From Paraphaeosphaeria minitans (Eukaryota; Ascomycota; Dothideomycetes; Pleosporales; Didymosphaeriaceae), in assembly GCA_015832175.1 (NCBI GenBank), contig WJXW01000002.1:744001-808000 (forward strand): DNA of 64,000 bases. Direction: 5' to 3'. Under the pieces are notes generated by a model. It saw nothing but the letters and a program-made list of their open reading frames with translations. It ran no database searches and had not been told where the DNA came from. This document shows positions 1 to 12,099 of this stretch, piece after piece. Position numbers and translations under genes: made by a program. How positions within the stretch are numbered: the stretch's first letter is position 1; each line of letters opens with the position of its first letter.

Positions 1-237
1 ACCAGACACGGCCCCGACGCACTCTTCGTCTCAAGCAGAGGTGACATGCACATTGTTTGCAAACGCGCCCGAGCATGTCTCGAAACGCAAAGTTGTTCAA
101 CAGTCGTGTCAATTGGCCGAAATGCCATCCTGTCCATATTCTACTCTACGTGCACGTCGCTCGGATCGTGTGCCGAAAGGCTCCTGCAACCCATTTTACC
201 AGGGCACATGCCGGACTCGTAGGTGCTGTGCTTGCAA

Positions 238-1286
238 TCAGAAGCCGTCGTCCATGTTCCTCTTCCTCTCCTCGGCCAGCCGTTCCTGGTTCACCGCGTG
301 CCACCACTTGTGGCTCTCCTCCTTCTCCTCGCCAGTCTTCTCGTCCCACGGCTTAGGACTGAGGATATAGTGGATGTTCTTCACTTCCTCGTCCCGCCAG
401 ATCTGGTCGTGCACACCCTTGTGTCTCAGCGTCTTCAGCGCGTTGTAGATGTAGGGCAGCGCGATCCAGCGGCCGTGGAAGACGTCGCCGAGCAGCGACT
501 GGTCCGCGAAATCGTAATCCATGGTCGTCTCCTGCGAGAGCTGGTCGACGATGAGCTGGTAGACGTCGTTGGACGGGTTCACGACTTGCAGCCCGCCGTT
601 GGGCATGCCGAGACCAAAGTCGGGCGCCGCGCCTTGCTTTTGCGCTTCGTCGGGCTTGTCGTGCTGCGACGTGAATGCGCAGTTCTCGGGTATCCTGCGA
701 TGCGTCAGTCCAATGTCTTTGGGTGTCGGGGCTGCCAAGCTGAACGTACCAGTTCTTAGGGTAGTGCGGCTTCTTCAGCGGATTGCACACGCACGCGTGG
801 CTCGCCGCGAACACCTTTTGTCCTTTGCCCGCTGCGCTCGGGTGATCCAGTTCCATTTCCATGAGCTCGTCCATGTTCTTGAGCGCCAGCATGTCCGAGT
901 CCAGCTGCACCACGCGGTCGTACTCGGTCAGCGAGAAGGGCGTGAGCTTGCTCCAGCAGTCGTAGAAGCGCGGGTCGTTTGTGTAGTCTTTGCCCACCTT
1001 TGGCAGCAGGTAGGGTACATACTTCTTGGGGATGCCGCGCCTATCGAGCGCCTCGTGCCCTTCCTGTGGGAATGTATCCGTGTAGAGCGCGACGAGAGGG
1101 TATTTGGTGCCGTGCTTCTTCAAGCTGTAGTCGAGCGCGAGGAGGCCGCTGAGGTACGCCGTGTTCGTGATCAGAGTGGTCCACACTAATAGGGTCGGTT
1201 TGAGAGCTTCATTTGGTGGGCAAGCGCCTACCTTTCTTCGAGCCGCCCGCCGGCGCGTCGTTGTTGGGAGCAGTGGATGATGCCAT
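238..1286 (-). CDS. Family GT8 glycosyltransferase (glycogenin/galactinol-synthase-like)
   Basis: Predicted nucleotide-sugar-dependent glycosyltransferase of the GT-A fold, 315 aa. Three exons join cleanly: 1286-1232, 1185-750 and 694-238, with introns of 46 and 55 nt. The N-terminal beta strand reads VWTTLITNTAYLSGLL, the family's usual opening. A metal-binding DSD motif lies at residues 114-116 (VVQLDSDML). The end of exon 2 and start of exon 3 give PKNWIPENCAF across the junction. The FNAGxxV-type segment appears as PNGGLQVVNPS, and the acceptor-side segment DQSLLGDVFHGRW follows. The first 18 residues are low complexity. I chose ATG 1286 because the upstream in-frame extension is a proline run encoded by a GGT-type repeat. 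No membrane segment is seen, so it is probably cytosolic. The sugar donor and acceptor cannot be told from sequence; galactinol synthase-like or glycogenin-like are both possible. Confidence 0.88.
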
Positions 1287-1299
1287 CCTGTCTGTTGCC

Positions 1300-1384
1300 G
1301 GTGGCGGTAGTGGTAGTAGTAGTGGTGGTAGCGGTAGTGATGGTTCTGGTGGAGCTGGTGGAGCTGGTGGTGCTGGTCTTGGTG
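1300..1384. repeat. GGT-rich trinucleotide repeat tract
   Basis: Imperfect GGT/AGT/GCT triplet repeats lie immediately upstream of the GT8 start codon. Read on the minus strand they would encode a proline/leucine-rich extension. This tract most likely belongs to the 5' untranslated region and is a candidate for length polymorphism. Confidence 0.7.
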
Positions 1385-1799
1385 AATTGCTCAACGGCCG
1401 TCACAGCTCTTTATCTCTATGTTGTCAGTCAGTGCTGCATATTAGCCACGCAATCACGGCGCCTCATCAATTATGTGCGATACATTCCGGCGCCTGGGCT
1501 TGGAGGGGCTCCTCGATGGAGGGGCTCTCACATCCACTAGCTCGATCACGATGCTCATAGAATCCTAGTTCATTACTAACCGGAGTCGAGCCGATCTCGG
1601 AACCATGTTCAGGATCGTCATCACATCGCGTCGCGGAGCCTTGCCCTTCTCCGATGGACCCTCTGCGCGTCGCCTAGTCAGCAATGGGATGAACATTTCC
1701 TTCCGCTCTTCTTTCCGTCGTTGGCTCTTGTGTGCCGTGAAGCTCTACCGCTGATGCCGGCATGATTCTACGATTACACCCATACCACAAACACGCATT
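1385..1799. other. Divergent intergenic region (GT8 / mitochondrial carrier)
   Basis: This interval separates two genes transcribed away from each other, so it should hold both promoters. I see no ORF with coding character and no clear TATA element. Confidence 0.5.
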
Positions 1800-2876
1800 A
1801 TGTCTGCCTCGTTGAAGAGCCAGAGCAAGAGCCAGATCCCGCCCGAGCTCGTTGACGCGCCCGAGCAGCGCAAAACCAGCAAGTCACCCAACAACTATAG
1901 GGGGTTTGTGGGCGGCGTCTTCTCAGGCATTGCGAAGCTATCAGGTACGTTGCGTGGCCTCCAGTGTCGAGACCGGGAGCTGATACTCTGCAGTGGGGCA
2001 TCCGTTCGACACCATCAAGGTGCGAATGCAGACGACCGACAAGTCGCATTTCCGAGGACCCGTGGACTGTTTGATGCAGACGATAAGGAATGAGGGCTTC
2101 AAGGGGTTATACAAGGGCGCAACACCGCCGCTCATCGGGTGGATGTTCATGGACTCGCTGTATGCACTGAATGCAGCTCGCGAAGCTTGGAAACGTATGC
2201 TGATCAGAGGGGCAGTATGCTGGGCTCCCTGAACGTCTACCGAAGAGTCTTGAACGACAACATCTTCCATCCCGCGAGATACCCAGGCGAACAACAACAA
2301 AAAAAGCTACCTGTAGTCGGGCATGCAATGGCCGGAGTGATGGCTGGCTGGACTGTGTCGTTTATCGCGGGGCCAGTGGAACACATCAAGGCCCGGCTTC
2401 AAGTGCAGTATGCCGCGGAGAAGAGTAAGAGACTATACAGCGGGCCCATCGACTGCCTGAAGAAGACCTTTAACAGCTACGGCATCCGCGGTCTATGGCA
2501 CGGTCTCAGCGCTACCCTCCTCTTTCGCACATTCTTCTGCTTCTGGTGGGGCTCATATGAAGTCTTCACACAGGCCTTGAATACCCATACGACCCTCTCC
2601 GCCCCGGCAGTCAACTTCTGGGCGGGCGGCATGTCCGCGCAGATCTTCTGGCTCACCTCGTACCCGAGCGACGTAATCAAGCAGCGAATCATGACCGATC
2701 CTCTTGGTCCCGAGCGCAGATTCCCGAGATGGCGAGACGCGGCAAAGGCGGTATACAGAGAGCAGGGCTTGAAGGGATACTGGAGAGGATTCGTGCCGTG
2801 CTTCCTGCGAGCATTTCCAGCCAATGCGATGGCCCTGGTCGCTTTCGAGTCGGTCATGCGCGCGTTGCCGGAGTAG
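1800..2876 (+). CDS. Mitochondrial carrier family (SLC25) transporter
   Basis: Inner-membrane metabolite carrier, 323 aa, the usual length for the family. Exons are 1800-1944, 1994-2159 and 2216-2876, with introns of 49 and 56 nt. The three carrier signatures are visible: PFDTIKVRMQ in repeat 1 (the join across intron 1 gives KLSVGHPFD), GPVEHIKARLQ in repeat 2 and PSDVIKQRIM in repeat 3. Each is followed by the expected tail, such as GFKGLYKGATPPLIGW, GIRGLWHGLSATLLFR and GLKGYWRGFVPCFLRAFP. The second signature carries Glu instead of the more common Asp. The N-terminus is a 37-residue polar stretch without a classical presequence, as is normal for carriers. The pattern resembles the YMC/ornithine/carnitine branch of fungal carriers, but the substrate cannot be fixed from sequence alone. 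Confidence 0.92.
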
Positions 2877-3871
2877 AAGAAGGATACGAAGCATCGCGAG
2901 AGTTGCGATATTACATTTTGGCATAGCGGACGGCGAGTTACAATACCCCACTTCACTTATCAATTGTGATGGCAAAAGGTTCTCATACGACCATCATCAA
3001 GCGATATGTCTCCTTTCACTCGTAATTATGTGTGATTTGGGCGCTCATCATACGCTCAAAATTTTCTCAGCCAACGCTACCTCGTCAACAACTACGTCGT
3101 TCGTGCCTGTTTTCACGATGGTTTATTGCGTCAAATCTTCCAGTCTCTTCTTGTCGCCTGCTTGCCGACCCGCAAAGATTTGGCAGCGAGGAATCAAATT
3201 TTCGAATTATGCAAACACTTGCCAATCGGACCGATGGTTGTCGGTGGAGGCAAGTACTTGCTGAGTAGGTGTGCATTGTTACAATTGATGGTTGGAGTCT
3301 TGGGTGGGTATGCTGTGATTTTCCGCCTGGGTCGAACACTGACTAGGGTTACAGCCACAGGCAATCCTCCCAAACAGATTGTATCTATCTGCACCGTGCC
3401 TTTGCATCATGTTCCAGCAGTGCCAAGCGGGTTCGGACCAATATTTTGTACTTGGTAAGAGATGCGCCTGGTCGCGACTACAGTCCGCATGTGGCTTTCC
3501 TCGGGTTGCGACCGATTCAGACGGTTCAGATTCGGGCAGAAACAATATTTTGTTCCGAAGGGTATGGTTCGTGTGTTCCGCAACGGCTTGGTGTCTCGTT
3601 GGTAGCTTGTCTGACGATTATCAGGATTGTCTCAAAAGCCAGTTTGCTAAAAAGGCTCTGGTACTTTCAAACTTCTGACGCAGACAGCATATATCAAGAA
3701 CACGATCCGCCGACTTGCCAGAACATCAAAGCACCGAACTTTACTCTCAACTTCACAGTTTGGTTGATATCGCTCTATCGTCGAATCGCCCGTCACTGTC
3801 GTCATCCTACATCCATACCTGAGAAAACACATTCCTTGTTCACCAGAGAGTGTGCAGCTCACATCTTCACC
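2877..3871. other. Intergenic region upstream of Argonaute 1
   Basis: This is the 3' side of the carrier gene and about 1 kb of presumed promoter and 5' UTR for Argonaute 1. The Argonaute frame stays open upstream to 3446, but that extension has no family character. I saw no RNA gene or clear regulatory motif. Confidence 0.5.
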
Positions 3872-6800
3872 ATGCCGCCCAAACCGCGTAGTGGCCACGG
3901 CTTCCAAAAGCCTGCGAACAATCCACGACCGAGTGGACCGACTCTCCAACAGCTCAGGCAAGATGAGCAACGAGCAATCACCGATCAGATCCTCATTGCC
4001 CCGTGTGTTCGTTGCGGAGATACCTCACACGCTTGTCTCGATTGTTCGAACACCGCTACATATCACAGCACTGGGCCTTACGGCTCACTCAGTGCTGGCA
4101 AAAAGCTGGGGGCAGACAAGTGGATTGATGAGATCAAGAAGAAGTATGCTGCGAATAAGAGGGATCTCAAGTTCGCTCAGGCAATCAAGAACCGAGAGAA
4201 GCAAGACCGTGAGAAGGTTTCAGATGAACAGAAGCCAGGAGATCAAGGAACGGAAGAGAAGACTCGGGAGCAAAGAGCCCAAGATTCGAACGCTTCAACT
4301 CCTTCTCAAAAAGTGAATGAAAGGACACAGAAACCTAGAGTGGCCCAGCCCGCTGTTGCGACCTCATCCAGCCATACCCAAGTCCTTAGGCATGTACCAG
4401 CATCGGTACCAGCATCAGCAACCGGTCAAGCTTCACTACCAACTCGAACTCAACACATAATTCGGTATCCCGAGGTACAACGCACCGTATTCGAGCGTAC
4501 GCAACCCCCAACAGGAGAACCTCGCCGTGGAGAAACGCTTGAGAACCTGTTGCGACAGGAGTACAAAGTAAATCGAGATTCTAGTATGGAGAAGAAGTTG
4601 GGAGTATTGGATCAGTCACAGTTACAGTTCCCGAAGCGCGAGGTGTATGCACCTGAGAGTACTTCTGTATGGACCAATCATTTTGAAATTCGATTCAAGA
4701 AGGATGTCATCTTCCACAAGTACACGATCCTTCCATCGTTCGATACACTGAGCAAGAAGCGAATCAAAGACATGATGAAAACTGCGATCGAGAGTTGCGA
4801 CTTTCTGAGAAACAACCAAGCCAGTTTTGCAACAGATTACTTCGATACAATCATCTCGTGGACGGATCTACATAACAAAATTCAAGCGGACCAACACAAG
4901 AGGCTTTCCGGAAGCAGTGTAAACTTAGTCAGCTCTCAATGGGAGCTCGTCACTGTGCTAGAAGCTTCAACCCCCAGAAGGCTAACCATACAATACCAGG
5001 GTACCGTGGACATCGGAAGCCTTTTTTCATACTCCAACGCTGATCCAACTCACGCAAACGACAACCTTGGGCCCACGCTGAAGGACCTAAACATCGTAAT
5101 ATCAAAATGTTTCGATGAAGCACCAGCCTCGGGAGCCGCACTTCAGAGTACTTTCCAGACCGGTACGAACAAGTATTACTTGAAAGACTCTTACCGGCCG
5201 TTGACAGATGGTCCTCCCAGGAATCGTATCTGCAATTCGCTCGAGACTTCACGAGGTTTTGAATATCAAATGAAGCCTGGCGTTGCTAAGACTCTTCTCA
5301 ATCTGCAGACACGTACAAGTGCTTCCTTTAGACCCAAGCTTGTCAGTGAAATTATGCAGGATGGAGATACTGTGAATCAGAACGACCTCATGGAACTGGA
5401 CGCTCTTTTCAAAGGTCTCTGGGTCCGTATAGAGTACGAAAGGGGCGAGCCCAGCGAACCTGTCATCCGGGCAATGCTGAACACTGAACAAGCTCGCGTG
5501 AAGCAGATACAAGGATTAGGCGATGCAGTATCTCAAGTGCGCTTTGACAAGGAAAATGGAACAAGTATCACTGTCCGGGAACATCTGGAAAATAGTGAGC
5601 TCCGCGCCTCTGTTGTTCGACACTGCTGACACTAAACTTAGCCCAACACATTCAACTTCAGTGTCCGAATCTACGCGCAGTCAACCTTGGATCACCGCAA
5701 GATCCGAAATGGTACGCTCCGGAACAGCTACGCATCATGCCTTTCCAGCTCTACAAGGATGTACTGCCACCCAGATGGACCGCAGGCATGATTGAAACTG
5801 CATGCGTACGCCCAATTGTCAATTCTGCACTTATTGAGGTTTCGGGGATGCGAACGATGGGACTTCCTCCAACACAGATTGGTCATTCAATACCCATTGT
5901 GAGTTGTGTGCACTAATTAACCTGGAATTAACTCACTAACTGTACGCACAGCCTCTCTGTCCTGTGATCAACATCAATCCGAGCATGATGATGATCCCCA
6001 GCCAAACACTACCATTCCCGCGGGCGAGATACGGAAATTCTCCTAAGGCTGGAGACCAGCCTGTAATCCCTCTCAAAGCACACTGGAACACTAGGGGCAA
6101 GAGACTTTTTCAGGTTAACCAGCCTAACCAACAGGTTCGGGTGACGTTATTGACAGACCCAAGAATCCCACAGGCGGACAACGCCATCACGACGAGAAGC
6201 TTCAAGACATTCAGCGATTTCGCAGGACCGGCCAATGGCAACTTCAATAACTACCAACTAGCGAACGTGCGGAGGCAGAATACTAAGCAAATCACGCCTA
6301 CAATGTCCAGAGCCAATATCAGAACTGCCATGGACCAATGCAAAGGAAATACGGATTTGTTTCTGTTGATCCTTCGCGACAAAGACTACGACGCATATTC
6401 ACATTTCAAGGATCTGGCTGACTGTGAGTTTGGCATCGGCTCTATCTGTATCACCGCACCGAAGATGAAGTCGAGCATCGGCGAGAAAATGGGCAACATC
6501 ATGCTCAAAATGAACCTGAAACTAGGGGGCATCAACCATACCATCGAAGGGGGCTTGGTTCAAGGCACATTCGCTGATACTTTGGTGCTCGGGGCTGATG
6601 TCACTCACCCGGGGCCGACGTCTATCCCAGGATGCCCTTCTGTAGCCGCATTTGTGGGGTCTGTAGATGCGCATGCAGGCCGTTTTCTCGGCTCAATGCG
6701 TCTGCAGCATCGAAGCAAGAAGGAAGTATGTGTCTCGAGGAAGTTTTGCATTGTTTATATATCAATACTAACAACCACAGATGATTGACGAGGTGGAATC

Positions 6801-7768
6801 TATGGTCAAAGAACGAATCGTGGACTGGGTGATGGAGCAACGAAACTCCAAGACGAAAAAAGGACAAGCGCTGTTGCCGAAGCACATCCTCTACTACCGC
6901 GATGGCGTGAGCGATGATCAATTCTCACAGGTCAAGAACCAAGAATTGCCCGAGATTCGGAAGGCTTTCTGGGCTGCAGTCAAAGAACTGAAGGCAAATA
7001 AGGTCATACGGGACGACGAGGATCCTAAGTTGCCGAAGCTCACAGCAATCATCTGCATCAAGCGACACAGCGTTCGTTTCTATCCGCTGGAGAAGGACCA
7101 AGATAACACCGGAAACTGCAAGCCGGGAACGCTGGTGGATAGTGTCATCACGTCACCCTACTCCATGGACTTCTACCTCCAGTCGCATGCCGCTATCCAA
7201 GGGACGGCCAAACCGGCACATTACTTTGTCATCGAGAATGAAATGGGCATGAGCGAAGCCAACATCCGCCAATTAGTAAGTACCACAAGCATCACACCCA
7301 TGAAACCCCCCCTTTAACACCCTCCAGACCCACGAACTTTGCTACACCTACGTCCGCGCCACAAGCGGCGTGTCATATGCCTCCCCCGCCTACTACGCCG
7401 ATCGCCTCTGCGAGCGCGGCCGCTGCTACCTCCGCGACTTCTTCGTCCGAACCAACGACGGCCGTCCCTACCGCCAAGAGCTGGAGCGCGACCAGCGCAC
7501 GCTGAAGAACGCGCAGCACGCCAGCATCGTGGCGCGATACGGGCCCGAGCGAGACCCGGCCACGCGCAAGAAACGGGCGAGGCATCCCAAGGAGGAGGAG
7601 CAGAGGAGGGTCGACAAGGACGTCAACGCTAGAGCGACTAATGATTGGGTTTGGGAACGTGCGGCTGTCAAGTTTTACGGTGGGAGGTGGGTTGATGGTA
7701 GACCTTGTCCGGGGCCGGCGAGGAATCCGTTTCATGATAATGTGAGGAAGACGATGTTTTGGATGTAG
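3872..7768 (+). CDS. Argonaute protein, QDE-2-like, catalytically intact, with N-terminal zinc knuckle
   Basis: Core effector of small-RNA silencing that binds a guide RNA and cleaves the paired target. Predicted 1229 aa in five exons: 3872-5594, 5642-5898, 5952-6725, 6781-7275 and 7328-7768; all joins keep frame with introns of 47-55 nt. Residues 1 to about 250 are disordered and Gln/Lys-rich, and contain a CX2CX4HX4C knuckle (C45, C48, H53, C58). The N and L1 regions follow, then PAZ (ending near YAPEQLRIMPFQLY), MID and PIWI. The PIWI tetrad is present: D876 (GADVTHP), E918 at the last codon of exon 3, D959 (YRDGVSDDQF) and H1065 (PAHYFVI). The protein ends in the hydrophobic MFWM expected of eukaryotic Argonautes. 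It is about 200-300 residues longer than typical because of the N-terminal extension. It should therefore be slicing-competent. A broken paralogue lies at 21518-24838. Confidence 0.95.
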
Positions 7769-8607
7769 GACTGTGGGGGGAGGGGGGGAGGTTGAGATTG
7801 TGGGGGATGATGGAGATTGGAAGCGGAAGCGTGCGTAGGTATTGTGCTTGCTATTCTATTCGCTTCCTTCCTTTCCTCCTCTTGACCGCGTCGTTCTTCC
7901 ACCGAGATTCCTCCAGTGGTGGAGCGCTTTTTTTCCTATGGATCCTCAGGTAACTGTTGTCCGTGGCGACCCATCACTCTGTACTTCTTATCTACTCTTG
8001 TTGTCAACTACTGGACTTTCATAGACTAGTTCAGTATTGTAGACTATCGTTGACGGAATTTAATCTCATACCTAGTCCACGCACAGGTCCCTCCGAAATA
8101 GACCACCGCACTACCTAGAAGGCGAAGCAAGGATGCATCAGCGATCCTGCGTTTGCTTAGTGCAGGATGTCTTGAGCGTAGCTAACGGTTGACAACTTCC
8201 GTTCTTGAGTGAGTGAAGTCACGCACTTTGCCTACTACCAAATTATGCAACGGTCATGTCCTTCCCTTCAAAACACTTGAGTGGTATTGGCAACTACATC
8301 TTGCTCTATACAGCCTAGCTCAAGCAAACCGGCAAGCTGGTCGAGTGGAATCGGTCAGTTGAGCAATCTAGAGTTGCTAACCTTGAATCATATTATTTTA
8401 TTCTTGGGCGTGCGCCTGTTGAATTACGTCATCCGAGGCAACGTCAGCAAGATGCAATGTCATTTACAATGTTGAATGATATATCTCGTGCCTCATGAAC
8501 GACCCGCACTGGTAATGCGAAAAGTCAGGGATATCCTACCAAACGCCGTCGCTATGCCATGTGCAAAAAAGCACCCGTCCTTGTTGTATCCTACACAGCC
8601 TAAAGGT
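7769..8607. other. Convergent intergenic region
   Basis: The 3' ends of Argonaute 1 (plus) and the coiled-coil gene (minus) face each other here. The short ORFs present show no coding character. I see nothing else in it. Confidence 0.5.
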
Positions 8608-9460
8608 TCAAGACCTCTCCAACTCTTCCTCATCACTGCTTTCGTCTGATTTTTCTTCCCATCCAGCCAACCGTCGAAGCACCCGATTCTCTTCCTTCAG
8701 CCCTTTGATGTCGCTCCGGAGCCCCCTCTCGCTCTCTCCCTGGGCCTTCAGTGAGCCCCTCGCATATTCCGCGACCCGACCCAGTCCTGCTTGCCATTCT
8801 GAGTGCTCCAGCCGCAACTGCATGCTCGTAGCACGTTCCTGATCGAGGAGTCCCTGGTAGTGTTTGTGCAGCGACAGTATAGCCTGCGTTTGAGTGTAAG
8901 CGTAGGGACGAAGCTTGTCAAGCAGAAGCGTGAGCGCATTCTCGTAGTCGGTCAACAAGGATGCGAGCGTTGAGTTCTGGGATGTCAGGGTGGTTATCCG
9001 AGACTGGGCAGTGTGGAGCGAGCTCTGGAGTTGCGTGACTTCCGCGGCGCGGTTGGCGGCTGGAACCATGTCAGCCCGAACTCCTACATGCGGTGGAGAT
9101 GCACTGTAGCTTGGACATACAATTGATTTCTCCATTCACCTCGCGGATTGCCAGACCGCCCACGCTACCTTCTTCTGAAGCTCTCGCTTGCACGGCCTGC
9201 ACACCGCTCACAATGCCCGCCGTCTGCGCCCTGTTCTCCTCGAGCATCTGGCTCAGCTGCTGCACCACGCTCCACAGGTGGTTCATGTCCGTTTGCTGGC
9301 CACCGCTCGGCAGGCCATTGACCATGGGGACGCCATTTTGCTGGGGGCCCGGACCAGGCATGCCGTTCGCTTGTGTGGACGTGGGCGACGGCGACGGTGA
9401 GGGTGCGGCGCGGGGAAGTGGGGGTTGCGGTCCGGAGTCCAAGAACGAGAAATTATTCAT
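8608..9460 (-). CDS. Coiled-coil protein of unknown function
   Basis: Predicted 263 aa from two exons, 9460-9121 and 9059-8608, joined across a 61-nt intron (GTATGT donor, CAG acceptor). The start is the ATG at 9460. The first ~55 residues are Pro/Ser/Gly/Asn-rich and probably disordered. From about residue 65 the sequence is helical and heptad-like (LWSVVQQLSQMLEENRAQ). The coiled coil continues after the intron (AAEVTQLQSSLHTAQSRI) through a segment rich in Leu, Glu and Arg to the end. The C-terminus is a short acidic tail (SDESSDEEELERS). There is no signal peptide or membrane segment. The architecture suits a scaffold or complex subunit, but I do not recognise the family. Confidence 0.75.
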
Positions 9461-10258
9461 GATGCGAATATGAAGGTCGGCGTGAAGGGTGCCGGAGCTA
9501 AGGGTGCCCGAGGCACGGAGGGTGGTGGTTGTTTTGGATGCAGCCGGTGTTTTGTGTCTCGACGAAAACACTCGAAGAACGGAGGCGCAGGATGCGCAGG
9601 ATGCGAAATAGCAGCACCTCAAGTATCGCAAAGCTGCGGGCGAATCGACTTCGTAGCAAAACCTAAGCTTGCACTTGCAGCGAAAGCACTGCGGTGAATG
9701 CGCCGTGTCGCTTTGTCGCCGCATCGCCGAGGTTGTGCCGAAGGCGCTAGGCTAAATACGGACTAGATCTGTCTGCTAAAGGTCCCGGCTAGTGCGTGTG
9801 ATTGTATGTACGTGTGAAGGGCAGCGATCCGGGGACCACCATACCATCGGCAAGTAACGTAGTCACCGTAAATTTTAGCAAGCGCTGAACTGGAAGAGTT
9901 ATGATATGTTTGTATCCTTGTGGTATCAGCGCAGTCTCGTGAACGAGTCGCGGTGATATGCTCTCCCCGGGAATCATGCATGCACCTGCCTTACAAGCCA
10001 GCTTGCAGCTGCCGCTCGATGTTCCTTCTCCCATTATATTGTGCAAGCCGTACTTTACCTATGTCATGGCTTCTTTTATTATTCAGATGATAACCTGAGT
10101 GACGCCTGCGTCCCGACGTTAACCCTCCGCCTCAGCACTGGTACACGGCATACGGCATACATTATCTCAAAATCCAAAAGCGTCGCGCATCCTTTTTCAC
10201 CTGAAGAATAACGCTCCGAGTATACCCGAGCGTCTGGTGCACAGGCTCTTGTTGCACT
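9461..10258. other. Divergent intergenic region
   Basis: Presumed promoters of the coiled-coil gene and the alpha/beta hydrolase. No gene or RNA was recognised. Confidence 0.45.
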
Positions 10259-11616
10259 ATGTCTCAGAGAGAGGAGGGGAGAGAGGAGGGGAGAGGGGAG
10301 GGGAGAGGGGAGGGGAAAGAGGAGGGGAAATATCTGGCTCTTTCCACGCGACACATTTACTTCTACGGATACAGGCCTGCTTCTCAAAGACTCCCGACGT
10401 TTCTCTTTCTCCATGATTTTCCTTGCACCTCCACGATCTGGAACAAAGTCGTCGAGCATCTTTTGGGTTTCGGCTTTGGCGTCCTCAGGCCGGATCTTCT
10501 CGGTTTCGGCAAGACATCGAAACCCACAGACTTACACGACTATTCGCTTCGAAAGATGAGCTCTGAGATGGTTGAAATACTCGCACATCACCAATTGAAG
10601 TCTGTGATTGGTGTTGGTCACGGCATGTGAGCTCACCCCACCACTCTCACCGCGCTACGGACCGTCTCGAGCACCCCTGAAAGAGCCCGAGGACGGCTTC
10701 CGATAGCTATGAGACTGACACGGACTTCTACAGGGGCACACACCTATTGGCGAGAATGTGGTGGTACTACCCTCAGTACCTTTCTGGGCTTGCGTTCATG
10801 GGTGCTGGCTACATACTTCCGATACGATTACACATGGAATTGATGAGCAAAAAGGTCTCCCAGTTGCAGTTGCATCCTTCCCATTACGGAGGCTACTGGA
10901 GTTTCATCGCATCTGAGGAAGCGGCCCAATTGCTCAATTCTAACGTATGTCTCCCCACTCCTTACCACGAGGTTTGACCAACACAGCTGGCCAAGATCCC
11001 GTCGTTCCTGTCAATCATATATGCAAAAGATCAAGATCTATGCAACGCGAATCTTCTGCCCCGCGGAGGACTGCAGCAATGGATTGCAGATGGCCGGTAC
11101 AGTCCTTCGAAAATTTTTGAGTCCGAGTCGGATGCCGACATGGAAATTTCCCATTCGCTCTTCATCGCCTTCATGCAACATCGTTTCGACGCGCCGCTGA
11201 ATTGGTTTAAATCCATAAATCGAAGAATCGACGACGACCACGAAGAGGCTCTTCCCAAGGATCGATGCATCATTAGCCGACCCGTCGATTTTTTGGCGGG
11301 TAGATATGATGCTTTGGGGCGTCCTGACTTCATACAAGTCTTCGTGGAAGAGGGCCGGCAGAGCGGGTGCGTATCGATCGGCTGCGAAGTCACTTTGTCT
11401 CAGACATGAACACCTCATCTCCAAACCCATCGGTGTGACGTGAGCTGATCTTGTACACGCGCGTTTAGGTATCTTCCATTGGCGGCAGCCTACCTCCTCC
11501 AGAAATCCTCACACTGGATGATGATCGAGGAGTCGAGAGAAGTTACCATCGCTCTGGGAAATCTCGCTTCACGCGTGATGAAGGATGAGGCCGTGTTTCA
11601 GCCGAAGCAGCCTTAG
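10259..11616 (+). CDS. Alpha/beta hydrolase, epoxide-hydrolase-like, nucleophile apparently lost
   Basis: Predicted 368 aa in four exons: 10259-10626, 10734-10944, 10987-11366 and 11469-11616 (introns 107, 42 and 102 nt). The fold is recognisable: an oxyanion-type segment FLFLHDFPCTSTIWNKV, then the strand and turn VLRPDLLGFGKTSKP, a nucleophile-elbow strand, a cap region and a late His (SSHWMMIEESREV). In epoxide hydrolases and haloalkane dehalogenases the elbow carries an Asp after Gly-His. Here it reads GVGHGMGTHLLARM, with Gly at that place, and the next Met codon is split by intron 1. The first ~23 residues come from a GA-rich simple repeat, so the true start may be further downstream or in an unseen exon. 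It could be a pseudoenzyme with a binding role, or the intron 1 join may be misplaced. Confidence 0.75.
10265..10329. repeat. GA-rich purine tract
   Basis: An imperfect AGGGG/GAGGAGG purine repeat sits at the start of the hydrolase reading frame, where it would encode Glu/Gly/Arg repeats. It may be a polymorphic leader rather than part of the mature protein. Confidence 0.7.
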
Positions 11617-11714
11617 GTTGGGACTACCAGCACAAGTTGTTGTACGAGGATAGATGGCACAAATCCAGTCATTCTTTCAGCACACCGACCTGGAATTATT
11701 CAGTGCATAATCGC

Positions 11715-12099
11715 CTACTCGCCCCCGCTCCTCCTCTCGACAGCCCTCTGCCTCTTCTTCCACCACTTCTCAGCGTACTTGGCCACCGTCTCCCTCGTTG
11801 CCGTCTTGCCCTCCCCAAACATCTTGTACAGCGTCATATGCGTGCTGTGCCATGTGGAATCCATCTCCCAAAGATACTGCACCGAGTTGAGTACAAAAGC
11901 CTCGGTGCGCAGACCCCACTTGTTCGGCTTGAGCGTGAGCGCGTGCATGCCCTCGGGCGCAGCTTGCGACGCAAAGGCCAGTGTTGCGGCGCCGACGGAC
12001 GACGTCGGCAGCGTCCGAAAGCCATGGCTAATGCTATGGGCAACGCGAGCCAAGATCCGTTTCCCTTGATTAGACGCGTACTTGCTGGGCAATGTGAGG
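11715..12099 (-). CDS. Small conserved-looking protein, 5' end unresolved
   Basis: The open frame encodes about 128 residues with normal coding character, rich in aromatic and basic residues (GKRILARVAHSISHGFR near the start, WEMDSTWHSTHMTLYKMFGEGK later, and a basic KWWKKRQRAVERR end). There is no ATG at the head of the frame; the frame extends to 12158 only from a TTG. A CAG acceptor lies at 12102-12100 after a pyrimidine-rich stretch, so I take 12099 as the start of a downstream exon and regard the first exon as missing. I do not recognise the family. No signal peptide or clear membrane helix is seen. It is convergent with the alpha/beta hydrolase, 98 nt from it. Confidence 0.55.

Noticed and set aside
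3446..3871. Upstream extension of the Argonaute 1 frame
   Set aside because: It starts well before any conserved part and includes non-coding-like text; ATG 3872 has a good context and begins the Lys/Gln-rich leader.
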